From CAG-791 sp045130475 (lineage in GTDB: Bacteria; Bacillota; Clostridia; Lachnospirales; Lachnospiraceae): a stretch of 60,500 bases of DNA. Below are positions 15,794-25,500 of the stretch, piece after piece. Positions within the stretch are counted from its first letter, which is position 1, and each line of letters begins with the position of its first letter. The position numbers were made by a program, and so were the translations under genes. The notes below the pieces were generated by a model. That model did no database searches. It was given only the letters and a program-made list of their open reading frames with translations, and was not told the DNA's origin. The stretch is taken from contig JBGUPU010000059.1 of assembly GCA_045130475.1 (NCBI GenBank), positions 1 to 60,500 on the forward strand, in the 5' to 3' direction.

Positions 15794-18700
15794 ATGAAAA
15801 TTGAGAAGATTAAAAAAAGTGAGCAGCCTGGCTGTGTAGTCGGTATCGGATCCTCAGCCGGGGGTCTCGAGGCACTTCAGCAGTTTTTTACCTTTCTTCC
15901 GGCGGATACGGGGATGGCCTTTGTAGTCATTCAGCATTTATCGCCCGACCACCGCAGTCTCCTCGCAGACATATTGGGAAAATATACCACGATGCCCGTG
16001 ATGGAGGCGCAGGACGGAATGCATGTGCGCAAAAACACGGTTTATATGCTTCCGCCGAAATATAATATGGAGATCGAGGGCGGTGTCCTGCATCTGCATG
16101 AATATAATCATCAGCACATCAACCATCCGATCGATATATTCTTCCGTTCACTTGCAAAATCCTATGAGAACCGCGCGGTCGCAATGATCCTTTCCGGGAC
16201 CGGATCGGACGGCACCAACGGAATCCGTTCGATCAAAGAGCGCAACGGCATGATCATTGCGCAGTCGCCGGAGAGCGCCAAGTTTGACGGAATGCCGCGC
16301 AGCGCGATCGCGACCGGTTTTGTGGATCTGATCCTCAATCCGGACAGTATCGCCCGTGAAATGGCCCATATTTCCCGCTCCATGGCGGACGCGGGGCAGC
16401 GGCTGCAGCTCTCGGACGGCGATCTCCTGTCACAGGTTTTTTCCATTCTGAAAAACGTCACCAACGTCAACTATTCCTATTATAAGCAGACCACCGTACT
16501 GCGCCGTATCGAGCGCAGGATCGTCGTCACGCACAACCGCAACCTCCGCGAGTACGTGAATTATATGTCCAACAATCCGGAGGAGGCACGTCTGCTTGCA
16601 AAAGAGGTCCTGATCGGCGTCACCAGTTTTTTCCGCGATCAGGATTATTTCGATATCCTCAAGGAGCGCGTTGTCAAGGACCTTCTGCGCAATGCCCGCC
16701 CGTCGGACCAGATCCGGATCTGGGTTGCCGGATGCTCCACAGGTGAGGAAGCCTATTCGATCGCCATTCTTTTTGCGGAGGCCATGGAGGAAATGGGGAT
16801 CCGCCGCGATATAAAGATCTTTGCCACAGATCTGGACGGGGATTCCATTGCGGTCGCAGGCCGCGGCGTCTACGGCGACAGTATCCAGGAGGATGTCTCG
16901 GTCACCCGGCTTTCCCGCTTTTTTACCAAAAAGGGAAACCGCTACACGGTAAATCACGATATCCGCAAGATGATTGTTTTCGCCCAGCACAATGTATTTC
17001 AGGATCCGCCCTTCGGCCGCCTGGATCTGGTCAGCTGCAGGAATCTGCTCATTTATTTCCAGAGTATCCTGCAGAGAAATCTGTTCGCCATTTTCCACAT
17101 GGCACTCAATGACGGCGGATATCTGTTCCTGGGCCGTTCGGAGTCTGTCATAGATTATGACGATGTATTCCGTGTTCTCTGCCCCAATGAAAAGATCTTC
17201 ATTCACAACAGTTCAGGACGAACACCGTCCCATGAGCATATCACCTACTCTCTGCAGGGAATCGAAAGCCAGCTCATGCCACCGCATTTCAAAGGGGACA
17301 ACTATGAGAACGACACCCATTTCCCCGCAGGAGAGATCGACACCCGCGTGCTGGAGCTTCTGATGCCGGCCTGCGTTCTGGTCAATGAGAAAAATGAACT
17401 CTGCCACTCCTATGGAAAATGCGGAGACTTTATCACGATCCCGGTTGGAAATGTCACGCTGGACATTTTCTCCCTGATCAGGGAAGATCTGCGGATCGCG
17501 GTTTCCAAGGCGCTCAAGGAGTCCAGGGAGGGGCGCGGACGTGTCGCCTATGACAAGATTCCCGTGCAGATCGGGGAGAAACCTGAATATATTTCCCTCG
17601 TCGCTCAGCCCATCAGCGACAAGATCGGCGCTGATACCGGCGTGACAGCCATTGCTTTCCTGCGCTCTTCCCAGGAGCAGGAAAAGCCCGTGGACATGGA
17701 GCATTACAATATCGATACCGCTGCCGCCCAGCGCATCGCGGACCTGGAGAAAGACCTCCATGTCACCCAGGATAACCTCAGCCACACGGTCACAGAGCTG
17801 GAGTCCGTCAACGCGGAGCTTCAGGCGGCAAACGAGGAACTTCTGACGGCCAATGAAGAGCTGCAGAGCTCCAACGAAGAGCTGCAGTCCGTCAACGAGG
17901 AGCTCTATACGGTCAACTCCGAATATCAGACCAAGGTGGGCGAGCTGGCCTCCGTCAATGATGATATGGCGAACTTCCTCGCCACGACCATGGTCGGAAT
18001 TGTCATGGTTGACCGCAAGCTCAATGTGCGCAAATTTACAGAATATATCGCAGATGAATTCAGCGTGGCAGAGCACGATGTGGGACGCTCGCTCCGCTAC
18101 ATTGCCTATCATTTTGCCACGGTGGACCTAATCGCACTCTGCCATCAGGTCCTGCAGACCATGCAGCCTGTGGAACTGGGCTGTGCATCGGTGGCCGGCA
18201 AGACCTACCTGGTCCGCATTGCCCCTTACCGCACGCATGAGAAAAAGTCTATGGACGACGACCAGGCGGAAGAAATGCCGGCTGGTTTCCGCCAGGTCAC
18301 AGGTACCGGCGCCGGCAATACAGCCGTTAAAAACGGGAGCGGGATCAGACCGCTTGCCTCCTCTGCCGGCAATACGGGGGTTGAGAGAGGCGGTCCTGAA
18401 TGGAAAGAGCCTCTGAAGAGAAAGAGAGGCGAATATGTCAGCGGCCTGGTGCTGACTTTCATTGACACCACACAGCAGATCGGGGATCAGGAGCAGATCG
18501 AGGAGATGGCCAAGGCACTCCGTGCTGCGGTCAAATCCGGACAGGAGAAGGAGGCTTTCCTCTCCCACATGAGTCATGATATGCGCACGCCTCTGACCGC
18601 GATCAAGGGTCTGGCCCAGCTTTCGCTCCGTGAAGAGAATCTGCCGGAAAATGCACGTGACAACATGGAGAAGGTGCTCTCTTCGACCCATTATCTGACA

Positions 18701-19741
18701 AGCCTCATCGACGAGGTGCTGGAGACCAGCCGCATCAATGCCGGCAAAGTAGTCAGTGTGAGTACGGCAGTCCGGGAACAGGATGTTCTGGACGAGGCAG
18801 TGGCGATTGTCGCGCAGAGGGCAAAGTCGGCAGGACTGAATCTGCAGACCAGGATAGACGGATGTGAAAACCGCGTGGTCATGATGGATACGGAGCATGT
18901 GACCCGCATCATCGTGAATCTGCTCGGCAATGCGATCAAATTTACTCCGGCAGGAGGCAGGGTAGCGTTTGAGGCGAACGTTTTCTATACGGATCGTCAT
19001 GCAAGCCACACTTACACGATCCGCGATACAGGACGGGGGATCAGCGACGCTTTCCAGCAGAAAATGTTCCTGCCTTTTGAACAGGAAATTGCAACGGACA
19101 GCAGTCTGCGGGACGGGACAGGTCTTGGCCTTTATATCTGCCGGAACCTGATCGACCTGCTGGGCGGCACCATCACCTGCCACAGCAAGCTGGGGCGGGG
19201 GACAACATTTATTGTGACACTTGAATATGACCTCGCGTCACCGGAGCAGATCCGCACCAGAAACCGGCGCAGTTCTACTATCGAGGGGCGCCTTCTGTAC
19301 GGAAAAAACATTCTTGTCGCAGAGGATAATACTCTCAATGCAGAAGTCGTTATGAAGATTCTGGAGACCAGGGGCATCCACGCGGAACTTGCCAGGGACG
19401 GGGAGGAGGCGCTGGAAATTTTCGAAAACAGCGGCCCCTACCATTTCCAGGCGATCCTGATGGATGTCATGATGCCCATCATGGACGGACTGGAGGCGGC
19501 GAAGGCCATCCGCGCCTGCTCTCTGCAGGACGCTGCCATCATTCCGATCGTGGCATTGACCGCGGATACAGATCCTGCGAACGAGCAAAAATGTCTGGAT
19601 GCCGGTATGAGTGCCTGCCTGAGCAAACCGATCGATACCGCGCAGCTGTTCTCGACTCTCTACAGGGAGATAGAGAAGACACAGGAAATGACGGAAGAAA
19701 TGGAAGAAGAGGAAGGAGTCTCCGAAGAGGATTCTCTTTGA
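15794..19741 (+). CDS. CheB-CheR-PAS hybrid histidine kinase with receiver domain
   Basis: A 1315-residue cytosolic fusion without membrane segments. Residues 14-190 are a CheB methylesterase with Ser/His/Asp (GSSAGG, QHLSPDH, SGTGSDG). Residues 205-455 are a CheR methyltransferase with WVAGCSTGEEAYS and RNLLIYF. A coiled coil of repeated ANEELLTANEELQSS type (about 648-715) follows, then a PAS domain (725-830). The HisKA domain has His928 in SHMSHDMRTPLT, followed by an HATPase (DTGRGIS, GTGLGLYICRNLI) and a receiver with Asp1224 (LMDVMMP). The CheB lacks an N-terminal receiver. It starts at the ATG after GAAGGAA. No receptor or response-regulator gene lies nearby; the output is unknown. Confidence 0.93.
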   Translation: MKIEKIKKSEQPGCVVGIGSSAGGLEALQQFFTFLPADTGMAFVVIQHLSPDHRSLLADILGKYTTMPVMEAQDGMHVRKNTVYMLPPKYNMEIEGGVLHLHEYNHQHINHPIDIFFRSLAKSYENRAVAMILSGTGSDGTNGIRSIKERNGMIIAQSPESAKFDGMPRSAIATGFVDLILNPDSIAREMAHISRSMADAGQRLQLSDGDLLSQVFSILKNVTNVNYSYYKQTTVLRRIERRIVVTHNRNLREYVNYMSNNPEEARLLAKEVLIGVTSFFRDQDYFDILKERVVKDLLRNARPSDQIRIWVAGCSTGEEAYSIAILFAEAMEEMGIRRDIKIFATDLDGDSIAVAGRGVYGDSIQEDVSVTRLSRFFTKKGNRYTVNHDIRKMIVFAQHNVFQDPPFGRLDLVSCRNLLIYFQSILQRNLFAIFHMALNDGGYLFLGRSESVIDYDDVFRVLCPNEKIFIHNSSGRTPSHEHITYSLQGIESQLMPPHFKGDNYENDTHFPAGEIDTRVLELLMPACVLVNEKNELCHSYGKCGDFITIPVGNVTLDIFSLIREDLRIAVSKALKESREGRGRVAYDKIPVQIGEKPEYISLVAQPISDKIGADTGVTAIAFLRSSQEQEKPVDMEHYNIDTAAAQRIADLEKDLHVTQDNLSHTVTELESVNAELQAANEELLTANEELQSSNEELQSVNEELYTVNSEYQTKVGELASVNDDMANFLATTMVGIVMVDRKLNVRKFTEYIADEFSVAEHDVGRSLRYIAYHFATVDLIALCHQVLQTMQPVELGCASVAGKTYLVRIAPYRTHEKKSMDDDQAEEMPAGFRQVTGTGAGNTAVKNGSGIRPLASSAGNTGVERGGPEWKEPLKRKRGEYVSGLVLTFIDTTQQIGDQEQIEEMAKALRAAVKSGQEKEAFLSHMSHDMRTPLTAIKGLAQLSLREENLPENARDNMEKVLSSTHYLTSLIDEVLETSRINAGKVVSVSTAVREQDVLDEAVAIVAQRAKSAGLNLQTRIDGCENRVVMMDTEHVTRIIVNLLGNAIKFTPAGGRVAFEANVFYTDRHASHTYTIRDTGRGISDAFQQKMFLPFEQEIATDSSLRDGTGLGLYICRNLIDLLGGTITCHSKLGRGTTFIVTLEYDLASPEQIRTRNRRSSTIEGRLLYGKNILVAEDNTLNAEVVMKILETRGIHAELARDGEEALEIFENSGPYHFQAILMDVMMPIMDGLEAAKAIRACSLQDAAIIPIVALTADTDPANEQKCLDAGMSACLSKPIDTAQLFSTLYREIEKTQEMTEEMEEEEGVSEEDSL

Positions 19742-19753
19742 TTAATCAGAGTC

Positions 19754-19825
19754 GCAAAAGGGCGGTTCAGGCGGGTCACAAAGGGATTTTTTCCCGACTC
19801 ACCGGAACCGTCCTTTTGCTGTGCA
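19754..19825 (+). terminator. Long hairpin after the kinase gene
   Basis: GCAAAAGGGCGGTTC (19754-19768) pairs over 15 positions with GAACCGTCCTTTTGC (19805-19819), enclosing a second small stem GGGA/TCCC with a T run. It probably terminates the kinase transcript, although the final T tail is poor. Confidence 0.55.
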
Positions 19826-19889
19826 CCTGCCTTGAACCCTTGTTTCATGTTTTTTTAACAAATTTTTAATGGGAATATAGTTTGGCTTG

Positions 19890-19898
19890 TGCTATTAT
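19890..19898 (+). promoter_or_regulatory. Extended -10 promoter of ftsH
   Basis: TGCTATTAT fits TGnTATnnT and lies about 130 bases before the ftsH start. The 285-base spacer from the kinase gene otherwise holds only the hairpin and a leader. Confidence 0.45.
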
Positions 19899-20026
19899 CC
19901 TTAGAACAGACGCGGCAATACAGATCAGACCTGCCTGAAAAAGGAAAGGCCGGTCTTGCCTTTGCAGACTGCCGCGGCGGCGCATTGCCGCTTTCTGTCA
20001 GGTATTTAAAGGAGGAAACAATAGCA

Positions 20027-21997
20027 ATGAAGGAAGTAAAACCTCCCCGGAGGTCAATGTTGTACTATAGTATGCTCGTCATTCTGATCATGATGATCTT
20101 TAACGCATTTGTCATGCCGTCTCTTCAGCGCGCTTCCATCAAGGAAGTGGGCTATGAGACCTTCATGCAGATGACAGAAGACAAAAAGATTGAATCTGTC
20201 GAGCTGAGGAACAATGATATCCTGTTTACGGACAAGGAAGGTACCGTCTATTGCACCGGTTATGTGAACGATGACGGCCTGACACAGCGCCTGTATGAGG
20301 CGGGCGCGACCTTCCGCAGAGATATCATTCAGGAAGCCTCGCCGATGGCGGCTTTCCTGCTGAACTGGGTGCTGCCCATCGCGATTTTCGGCGGACTCGG
20401 TTATTATCTGAACAAAAAGATGATAGACCGGGCAAACGGCGGCGCATCGTCAATGATGTTCGGCATGGGCAAGAGCAACGCCAAGGTCTATGTGAAGTCG
20501 ACAGAGGGAATCCGCTTTGCCGATGTCGCCGGCGAAGAAGAAGCCAAGGAAAACCTGATGGAGATTGTAGAATACCTGCATGATCCTGGAAAATACAAGG
20601 AGATCGGCGCAACCATGCCCAAGGGAATCCTGCTTGTGGGCCCTCCCGGAACCGGCAAGACCATGCTGGCCAAGGCGGTCGCGGGCGAGTCCAATGTTCC
20701 TTTCTTCTCCATGTCGGGTTCGGAATTCGTCGAAATGTTCGTCGGCATGGGCGCGTCCAAGGTGCGTGACCTCTTTAAACAGGCCAAGGAAAAGGCACCC
20801 TGCATCGTCTTCATCGATGAGATCGATGCTATCGGCAAAAAGCGAGACGGAAGTGCTCTGGGCGGAAATGATGAGCGCGAGCAGACCCTGAACCAGCTGC
20901 TGACCGAAATGGACGGCTTTGAGGAGAACCTGGGCGTTGTTATTCTGGCGGCAACAAACCGCCCGGAAGCACTGGATCCCGCACTCACAAGACCCGGCCG
21001 TTTCGACCGCCGTGTGCCGGTTGAGCTCCCCGATCTGCAGGGACGTATCGATATCCTGAAGGTACACGCAAAGAAGATCAAGATAGGCGGCGACGTCGAT
21101 TTCGCCAAGATCGCGCGCATGGCGGCAGGTGCCTCCGGTGCCGAGCTTGCCAATATCGTCAATGAGGCGGCGCTGCGGGCGGTACGCGACGGGCGGAAAT
21201 TCGCCACGCAGGCTGATATGGAGGAGAGCATTGAGGTCGTCATCGCAGGCTACCAGAAAAAGAATGCGATCCTCACAGACAAGGAGAAACTGATCGTCTC
21301 CTACCACGAGGTGGGACACGCCCTGGTGGCGGCTATGCAGACGAACAGCGCACCGGTACAGAAGATCACCATCATTCCCCGCACCTCCGGTGCCCTCGGG
21401 TACACCATGCAGGTTGAGGAGGAAGGCAACCATTATCTGATGAGCAAGGAGGAGATCGAGAACAAGATCGCAACCCTTACCGGCGGCCGCGCCGCGGAGG
21501 AAGTGGAGTTCGGCTCTGTCACAACAGGCGCGTCCAATGATATTGAGCAGGCGACCAGGCTCGCCCGTGCCATGATCACCCGATACGGCATGAGCGACGA
21601 ATTTGATATGGTTGCCATGGAGACTGTCACCAACCAGTATCTGGGCGGAGACACTTCCCTTGCCTGCTCTGCAGAGACACAGGCCCTCATCGACCGAAAA
21701 GTTGTGGAACTTGTGCGCAGGCAGCACGAAAAAGCCCTGAAGATTCTGCGCGATAATAAACGAAAACTTGACGAGATTGCAGAATACCTGTATTTTAAAG
21801 AGACAATCACCGGCGACGAGTTCATGGCGATCCTGAACAGGAAACCGGAGCCCAGGCTCATCGCTGCGGCGGGAGAAGCTGTGTCTGAAGAGACAGAGCA
21901 GACCGTTTCCGAAGAGCAGGCTGCATCGGAAGGACAGGATATTCCCGGGGAGCAGGCCGTATCGGAAGGAAAGGACAGTCCTGCCGCGGAGGGCTGA
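20027..21997 (+). CDS. ftsH: ATP-dependent zinc metalloprotease FtsH
   Basis: A 656-residue membrane AAA+ protease. Two N-terminal membrane helices (SMLVILIMMIFNAFVMP, then FLLNWVLPIAIFGGLGYYL) flank a short outer domain. The AAA module has Walker A GPPGTGKT (205-212), Walker B CIVFIDEID and the second region of homology ending TRPGRFDRR. The zinc site is HEVGH (His427), where most homologues have HEAGH. It degrades unassembled or damaged membrane and regulatory proteins. The tail has an unusual Glu/Ser/Gln-rich repeat (SEEQAASEGQ, GEQAVSEGKD). The ATG follows AAAGGAGG with an 11-base gap. Confidence 0.96.
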   Translation: MKEVKPPRRSMLYYSMLVILIMMIFNAFVMPSLQRASIKEVGYETFMQMTEDKKIESVELRNNDILFTDKEGTVYCTGYVNDDGLTQRLYEAGATFRRDIIQEASPMAAFLLNWVLPIAIFGGLGYYLNKKMIDRANGGASSMMFGMGKSNAKVYVKSTEGIRFADVAGEEEAKENLMEIVEYLHDPGKYKEIGATMPKGILLVGPPGTGKTMLAKAVAGESNVPFFSMSGSEFVEMFVGMGASKVRDLFKQAKEKAPCIVFIDEIDAIGKKRDGSALGGNDEREQTLNQLLTEMDGFEENLGVVILAATNRPEALDPALTRPGRFDRRVPVELPDLQGRIDILKVHAKKIKIGGDVDFAKIARMAAGASGAELANIVNEAALRAVRDGRKFATQADMEESIEVVIAGYQKKNAILTDKEKLIVSYHEVGHALVAAMQTNSAPVQKITIIPRTSGALGYTMQVEEEGNHYLMSKEEIENKIATLTGGRAAEEVEFGSVTTGASNDIEQATRLARAMITRYGMSDEFDMVAMETVTNQYLGGDTSLACSAETQALIDRKVVELVRRQHEKALKILRDNKRKLDEIAEYLYFKETITGDEFMAILNRKPEPRLIAAAGEAVSEETEQTVSEEQAASEGQDIPGEQAVSEGKDSPAAEG

Positions 21998-22073
21998 CCC
22001 TGAGGAAAGCAGTTGATTCATAACAGCATCGGCGGCAGACAAAGCCGGCGGAATCGTTATTGGAGGGAAGAGT

Positions 22074-22346
22074 ATGATACCGGAACAGACAATTGAATTC
22101 AGATATGACACACAGCTTCTGATCGACGGATATGAAGATCTTGATGAGGATGAAGTCTTTGATTATATTGCTGAGAATTTTAAGGGTGACAGCCTGCTGG
22201 CAGTCGGCGGCGACGGAGACCCGATCAAGATCCACTATCACACTAATGAGCCCTGGCTGGTTCTCGCCTACTGCCGCTCTCTGGGAGAGATCTATGACAT
22301 CGTCGTAGAAGATATGGACCGTCAGGCAAGAGGCCTGCATGGCTGA
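22074..22346 (+). CDS. Stand-alone FakA C-terminal-type domain protein
   Basis: A 90-residue protein. It matches the C-terminal region of fatty-acid kinase FakA and related DAK2 proteins: an aromatic-Thr opening (EFRYDTQLLI), an acidic helix (LDEDEVFDYI), GDSLLAVGGDGDPIKIHYHT and VEDMDRQ. In FakA this region helps engage the FakB lipid-binding partner. Here it is alone, without the kinase domain or FakB nearby. GGAGGGAAGAGT precedes the ATG, and a strong terminator follows. Function is unknown; a partner-binding or regulatory role is a guess. Confidence 0.7.
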   Translation: MIPEQTIEFRYDTQLLIDGYEDLDEDEVFDYIAENFKGDSLLAVGGDGDPIKIHYHTNEPWLVLAYCRSLGEIYDIVVEDMDRQARGLHG

Positions 22347-22388
22347 CCGGCCGGTTCCGGACCGCTGGAATCAACAGATATAAATACT

Positions 22389-22431
22389 GCCCGCAGCAGA
22401 TCAACAGCTGATCTGCTGCGGGCTTTTTGTC
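22389..22431 (+). terminator. Terminator of the ftsH region
   Basis: A perfect 15-bp stem (GCCCGCAGCAGATCA with TGATCTGCTGCGGGC, 22389-22423) is followed by TTTTTGTCTTT. Confidence 0.92.
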
Positions 22432-22528
22432 TTTATCGTTGCGGCGGCAGGTAATGACCGGTATAATGGTCATGGCAGGGCGGGACAAATAATCCGTCCC
22501 CTTCATGCCGGATACAGGAGGGAAAAAC

Positions 22529-23629
22529 ATGCAGATTACGAAAATCGTCATTACCGGCGGGCCCTGCGCGGGAAAGACAACCGGAATGGGCATGATCCAC
22601 AAGGAGTTTTCCAAGCTTGGATACAAGGTCCTGTTTGTGCCGGAGACAGCGACGGAACTGATCACCGGAGGTGTTGCTCCCTGGACGCTGGTAACGAATG
22701 AGGAATATCAGAAATGCCAGGTCTCGCTGCAGAAGCGCAAAGAGGAGATCTTTGAACAGGCAGCAACGAAGCTGGGGGCAGATAAAGTACTGATTGTCTG
22801 TGACCGGGGGGTGATGGACAACAGGGCCTATATGAATGATGTCGAGTTCGAGAATGTCATGCGTGCATTGGGGCTGAATGAGGTAGAGGAACGTGACCAG
22901 TATGATGCGGTTTTTCATCTCACGACAGCGGCGAAGGGAGCTCTGGAGGCCTACACCCTTTCAAACAACGGGGCAAGGACCGAGACTCCGGAGGAAGCCA
23001 TCGAGGTAGACGACCGCCTCATTGCGGCCTGGACAGGACATCCTCATCTGCGTGTGATCGACAATTCCAGTTCTTTTGAGGATAAGCTGAACAGGCTGGT
23101 CGCGGAGATCGCTTCTTTCCTCGGAGAACCGGTACCGCTGGAGATTGAACGTAAGTTCCTGATCCGCTATCCGGATCTTACGGCGCTGGAGAGCATGCCC
23201 AACTGTGAGAAGGTCGAGATCTTACAGACTTATCTTTTGAGCAGTGACGGCACGGAAGTGCGTGTGCGGAAGAGGGGCAGAGACGGAAAATACATGTACT
23301 ACAGGACGGAAAAGAGCCGTGTTTCCGAGACGGAGAGAACGGAGATCGAGAGAAGGATTTCGCATAAGGAGTACGTGGGATATCTGAAGGAAGCCGATCC
23401 TGCCAGAAGGCCTATCCGCAAGACCCGTTACTGCCTGACGGAAAACAACTGCTACTATGAAATCGATGTTTATCCGGAGTGGAAAAAGCAGGCCATCCTG
23501 GAAATGGAGCTGCTTACCAGGGATCAGGAAGTACTCTTTCCGAAGGATATCCGGATACTGCGTGAAGTGACGGCGGATAAAAGATATGGAAATCATTCCC
23601 TTGCGGCGGATATGCCGGAAGAGGACTGA
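22529..23629 (+). CDS. AAA ATPase-CYTH domain fusion
   Basis: A 366-residue protein. Residues 1-205 form a P-loop NTPase with Walker A GGPCAGKT and a kinase-like DRGVMDNRAYM segment (AAA_28 type). From about residue 206 a CYTH triphosphate-tunnel domain begins with the signature LEIERKFLI and continues with alternating charged strands (EVRVRKRG, KYMYYRTEKS, YYEIDVYPEW). CYTH domains hydrolyse or bind triphosphates such as inorganic triphosphate. The combined enzyme may be a nucleotide or polyphosphate kinase/phosphatase, but the substrate is unknown. The start at 22529 follows AGGAGGG. Confidence 0.85.
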   Translation: MQITKIVITGGPCAGKTTGMGMIHKEFSKLGYKVLFVPETATELITGGVAPWTLVTNEEYQKCQVSLQKRKEEIFEQAATKLGADKVLIVCDRGVMDNRAYMNDVEFENVMRALGLNEVEERDQYDAVFHLTTAAKGALEAYTLSNNGARTETPEEAIEVDDRLIAAWTGHPHLRVIDNSSSFEDKLNRLVAEIASFLGEPVPLEIERKFLIRYPDLTALESMPNCEKVEILQTYLLSSDGTEVRVRKRGRDGKYMYYRTEKSRVSETERTEIERRISHKEYVGYLKEADPARRPIRKTRYCLTENNCYYEIDVYPEWKKQAILEMELLTRDQEVLFPKDIRILREVTADKRYGNHSLAADMPEED

Positions 23630-23645
23630 TCAAAAAGGGGGAGTT

Positions 23646-24818
23646 ATGTCGAAAGAGAAGAAACAGCTGTGGAGAAGGATCCTGTCGTCATTGTTGATCG
23701 CAGTCATCATGATCACTGCCGCATCCGTTCATCCCGCACTGGGCAGGGCGGCCGGTACAGTGACAGCGGATGCTGCGACGGGTACCAAAGTCGTAGTACT
23801 GGATCCGGGACACGGCGGCGGGGAAAAGGGCGCGTGTTACTTCGGGATGCAGGAAAAAACGCTCAACCTGAAAATTGCCAATTACTGCCGGGAAGAACTG
23901 CTGAAGTATGCAAATGTCAAAGTGATCATGACGAGGACTTCGGACACGTCAATTAATAAAAGCGGGACCTCCGCTGATCTTCTTGCCCGCAGCCTGGTCG
24001 CAAAGAGGAACAATGCGTCCATTTTTGTCTGCCTGCACAACAATGCTTTCGGGGAAGGCGAGAGTGCGGCGACCAACGGCGTGCGGGTCTATCACCAGAA
24101 CAACAGCTTTTATGCCTCTGTCGGGGCCCAGTCCAAGAAACTTGCCCAGATCATGGCCAGACGCATCGCGGCCTTAGGTCTTGCCAATGGCGGCGCCCGC
24201 ACCAAATACAGTGACGATAAAGCCCGCCGTGATCCGGGCGGAAAAAAGGGCGATTACTACGCTGTCCTCTATTACAACAAAACATACAAGATTCCCGCAG
24301 TCATCGTAGAACATGCCTTTATGTCCAATAAGAGCGACGCCGCGAAGCTCAAAAAAGAGGCTTTCCTCAAGCAGCTCGGCGTGGCGGATGCGGCTGCGAT
24401 CGCGGAATATCTGGGACTGAAAAAGACCGGGAAGTACACCACAGGCTGGTACAAAGTCTCAGGGAAGACCTATTATTATGACAGCAACGGCTACAAAGTG
24501 ACCGGCTGGAAGGTCATCAACAATAAAAAGTATTATTTCAGGATCAAGGACGGCCTTATGCTGAAAGGGCTTAATCCCATCGGAAAGAAAAAATACTATT
24601 TCAGCCCCAAAGACGGCCATATGCTGACCGGTTTCCAGACCATCAAAAAGTATAAATATTATTTCAGTGTCAAAAACGGCAGTATGCTGAAGGGATGGCA
24701 GAAGATCGGCGGCAGGAAATATTATTTCAGACCCAAGGACGGCCGCATGCTGACCGGCCGCCATACGATCGGCGGCAAAAAATATACCTTTGCGAAGAAC
24801 GGCGTTCTGAAAAAATAA
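23646..24818 (+). CDS. N-acetylmuramoyl-L-alanine amidase with wall-binding repeats
   Basis: A 390-residue secreted protein. A signal peptide (about residues 1-35) precedes an Amidase_3 zinc domain (VVVLDPGHGGGEKG, VCLHNNAF, VIVEHAFMSN, which supply the His, His and Glu ligands). From about residue 265 there are five to six GW/YYF repeats of the choline-binding-like type (KKYYFRIKDG, KYYFSPKDGHM, KYYFRPKDGRM). It cuts the amide bond between MurNAc and the stem peptide. The ATG follows AGGGGGAG and is 16 bp from the AAA-CYTH gene. Confidence 0.92.
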   Translation: MSKEKKQLWRRILSSLLIAVIMITAASVHPALGRAAGTVTADAATGTKVVVLDPGHGGGEKGACYFGMQEKTLNLKIANYCREELLKYANVKVIMTRTSDTSINKSGTSADLLARSLVAKRNNASIFVCLHNNAFGEGESAATNGVRVYHQNNSFYASVGAQSKKLAQIMARRIAALGLANGGARTKYSDDKARRDPGGKKGDYYAVLYYNKTYKIPAVIVEHAFMSNKSDAAKLKKEAFLKQLGVADAAAIAEYLGLKKTGKYTTGWYKVSGKTYYYDSNGYKVTGWKVINNKKYYFRIKDGLMLKGLNPIGKKKYYFSPKDGHMLTGFQTIKKYKYYFSVKNGSMLKGWQKIGGRKYYFRPKDGRMLTGRHTIGGKKYTFAKNGVLKK

Positions 24819-24854
24819 GAACTTTACCGAATTTGACGGAAGAGGGAGTTTGAT

Positions 24855-25382
24855 ATGCAGTATCTGATCAGTAACGAAGAAATTGATTCCCGCGCAGCTC
24901 TGATCGTGGATATCCTCACAGCGAAAGGCTGGACCATTTCCTTTGCCGAGTCCTGTACCGCGGGCCTTGCGGCAGCGCATCTGGTGGATATTCCTTCCGC
25001 ATCCAATGTTTTCAATGCTTCCTTCGTGACTTATGCCAATGAGGCCAAAGTCAGATACTGCGGAGTTTCCGAAGAGACCATCGCCGAAAAAGGCGTCGTC
25101 AGCGAGGAAGTCGCCATCCAGATGGCGGTCGGAACAGCCCGCACCAACGGGGCCCAAGTCGGCGTCGGGATATCCGGAATAGCAGGGCCGACCGGCGGCA
25201 CGCCGGAAAAACCCGTGGGCATGGTGTGTTTCGGCTTTTACATCGATGGAAAGACCATGAGCGCCACAAAACAGTTCGGAGATGTTGGAAGGGATGGCGT
25301 GCGTATTGCCAGTGTGGAATACGTCTACAGTTTCCTGGCCGCCATGCTCCCCCGCCTTACAGGCATGAAGTTTGAAATGTAA
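24855..25382 (+). CDS. pncC: CinA-type nicotinamide-nucleotide amidohydrolase
   Basis: A 175-residue single-domain protein matching the C-terminal CinA amidohydrolase (PncC). Diagnostic segments are SFAESCTAGLAAAHLVDIP, the VTYANEAK strand, GVVSEEVA and GISGIAGPTGGTPEKPVGMV. The enzyme deamidates NMN to NaMN for NAD salvage. The N-terminal MoaB-like domain of full CinA is absent, as in many stand-alone PncC proteins. It starts at an ATG with GAGGGAG upstream. Confidence 0.88.
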   Translation: MQYLISNEEIDSRAALIVDILTAKGWTISFAESCTAGLAAAHLVDIPSASNVFNASFVTYANEAKVRYCGVSEETIAEKGVVSEEVAIQMAVGTARTNGAQVGVGISGIAGPTGGTPEKPVGMVCFGFYIDGKTMSATKQFGDVGRDGVRIASVEYVYSFLAAMLPRLTGMKFEM

Positions 25383-25395
25383 ACACAGAGCTTTA

Positions 25396-25430
25396 TTCTT
25401 CATCGCGCAAGACTCGCGAGCGGGTCTTGA
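25396..25430. repeat. Dispersed hairpin element, CAAGACTCGC type with full prefix
   Basis: TTCTTCATCGCG prefix at 25396-25407, then CAAGACTCGC and GCGGGTCTTG (25408-25429). It lies just after the pncC stop codon. Confidence 0.7.
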
Positions 25431-25500
25431 ACTTATGAGATGCAGGGGAGGGTCCCGATTGTCTCATTTCGCACAGCAAAGGGAATCGGAAAGGAGAATC

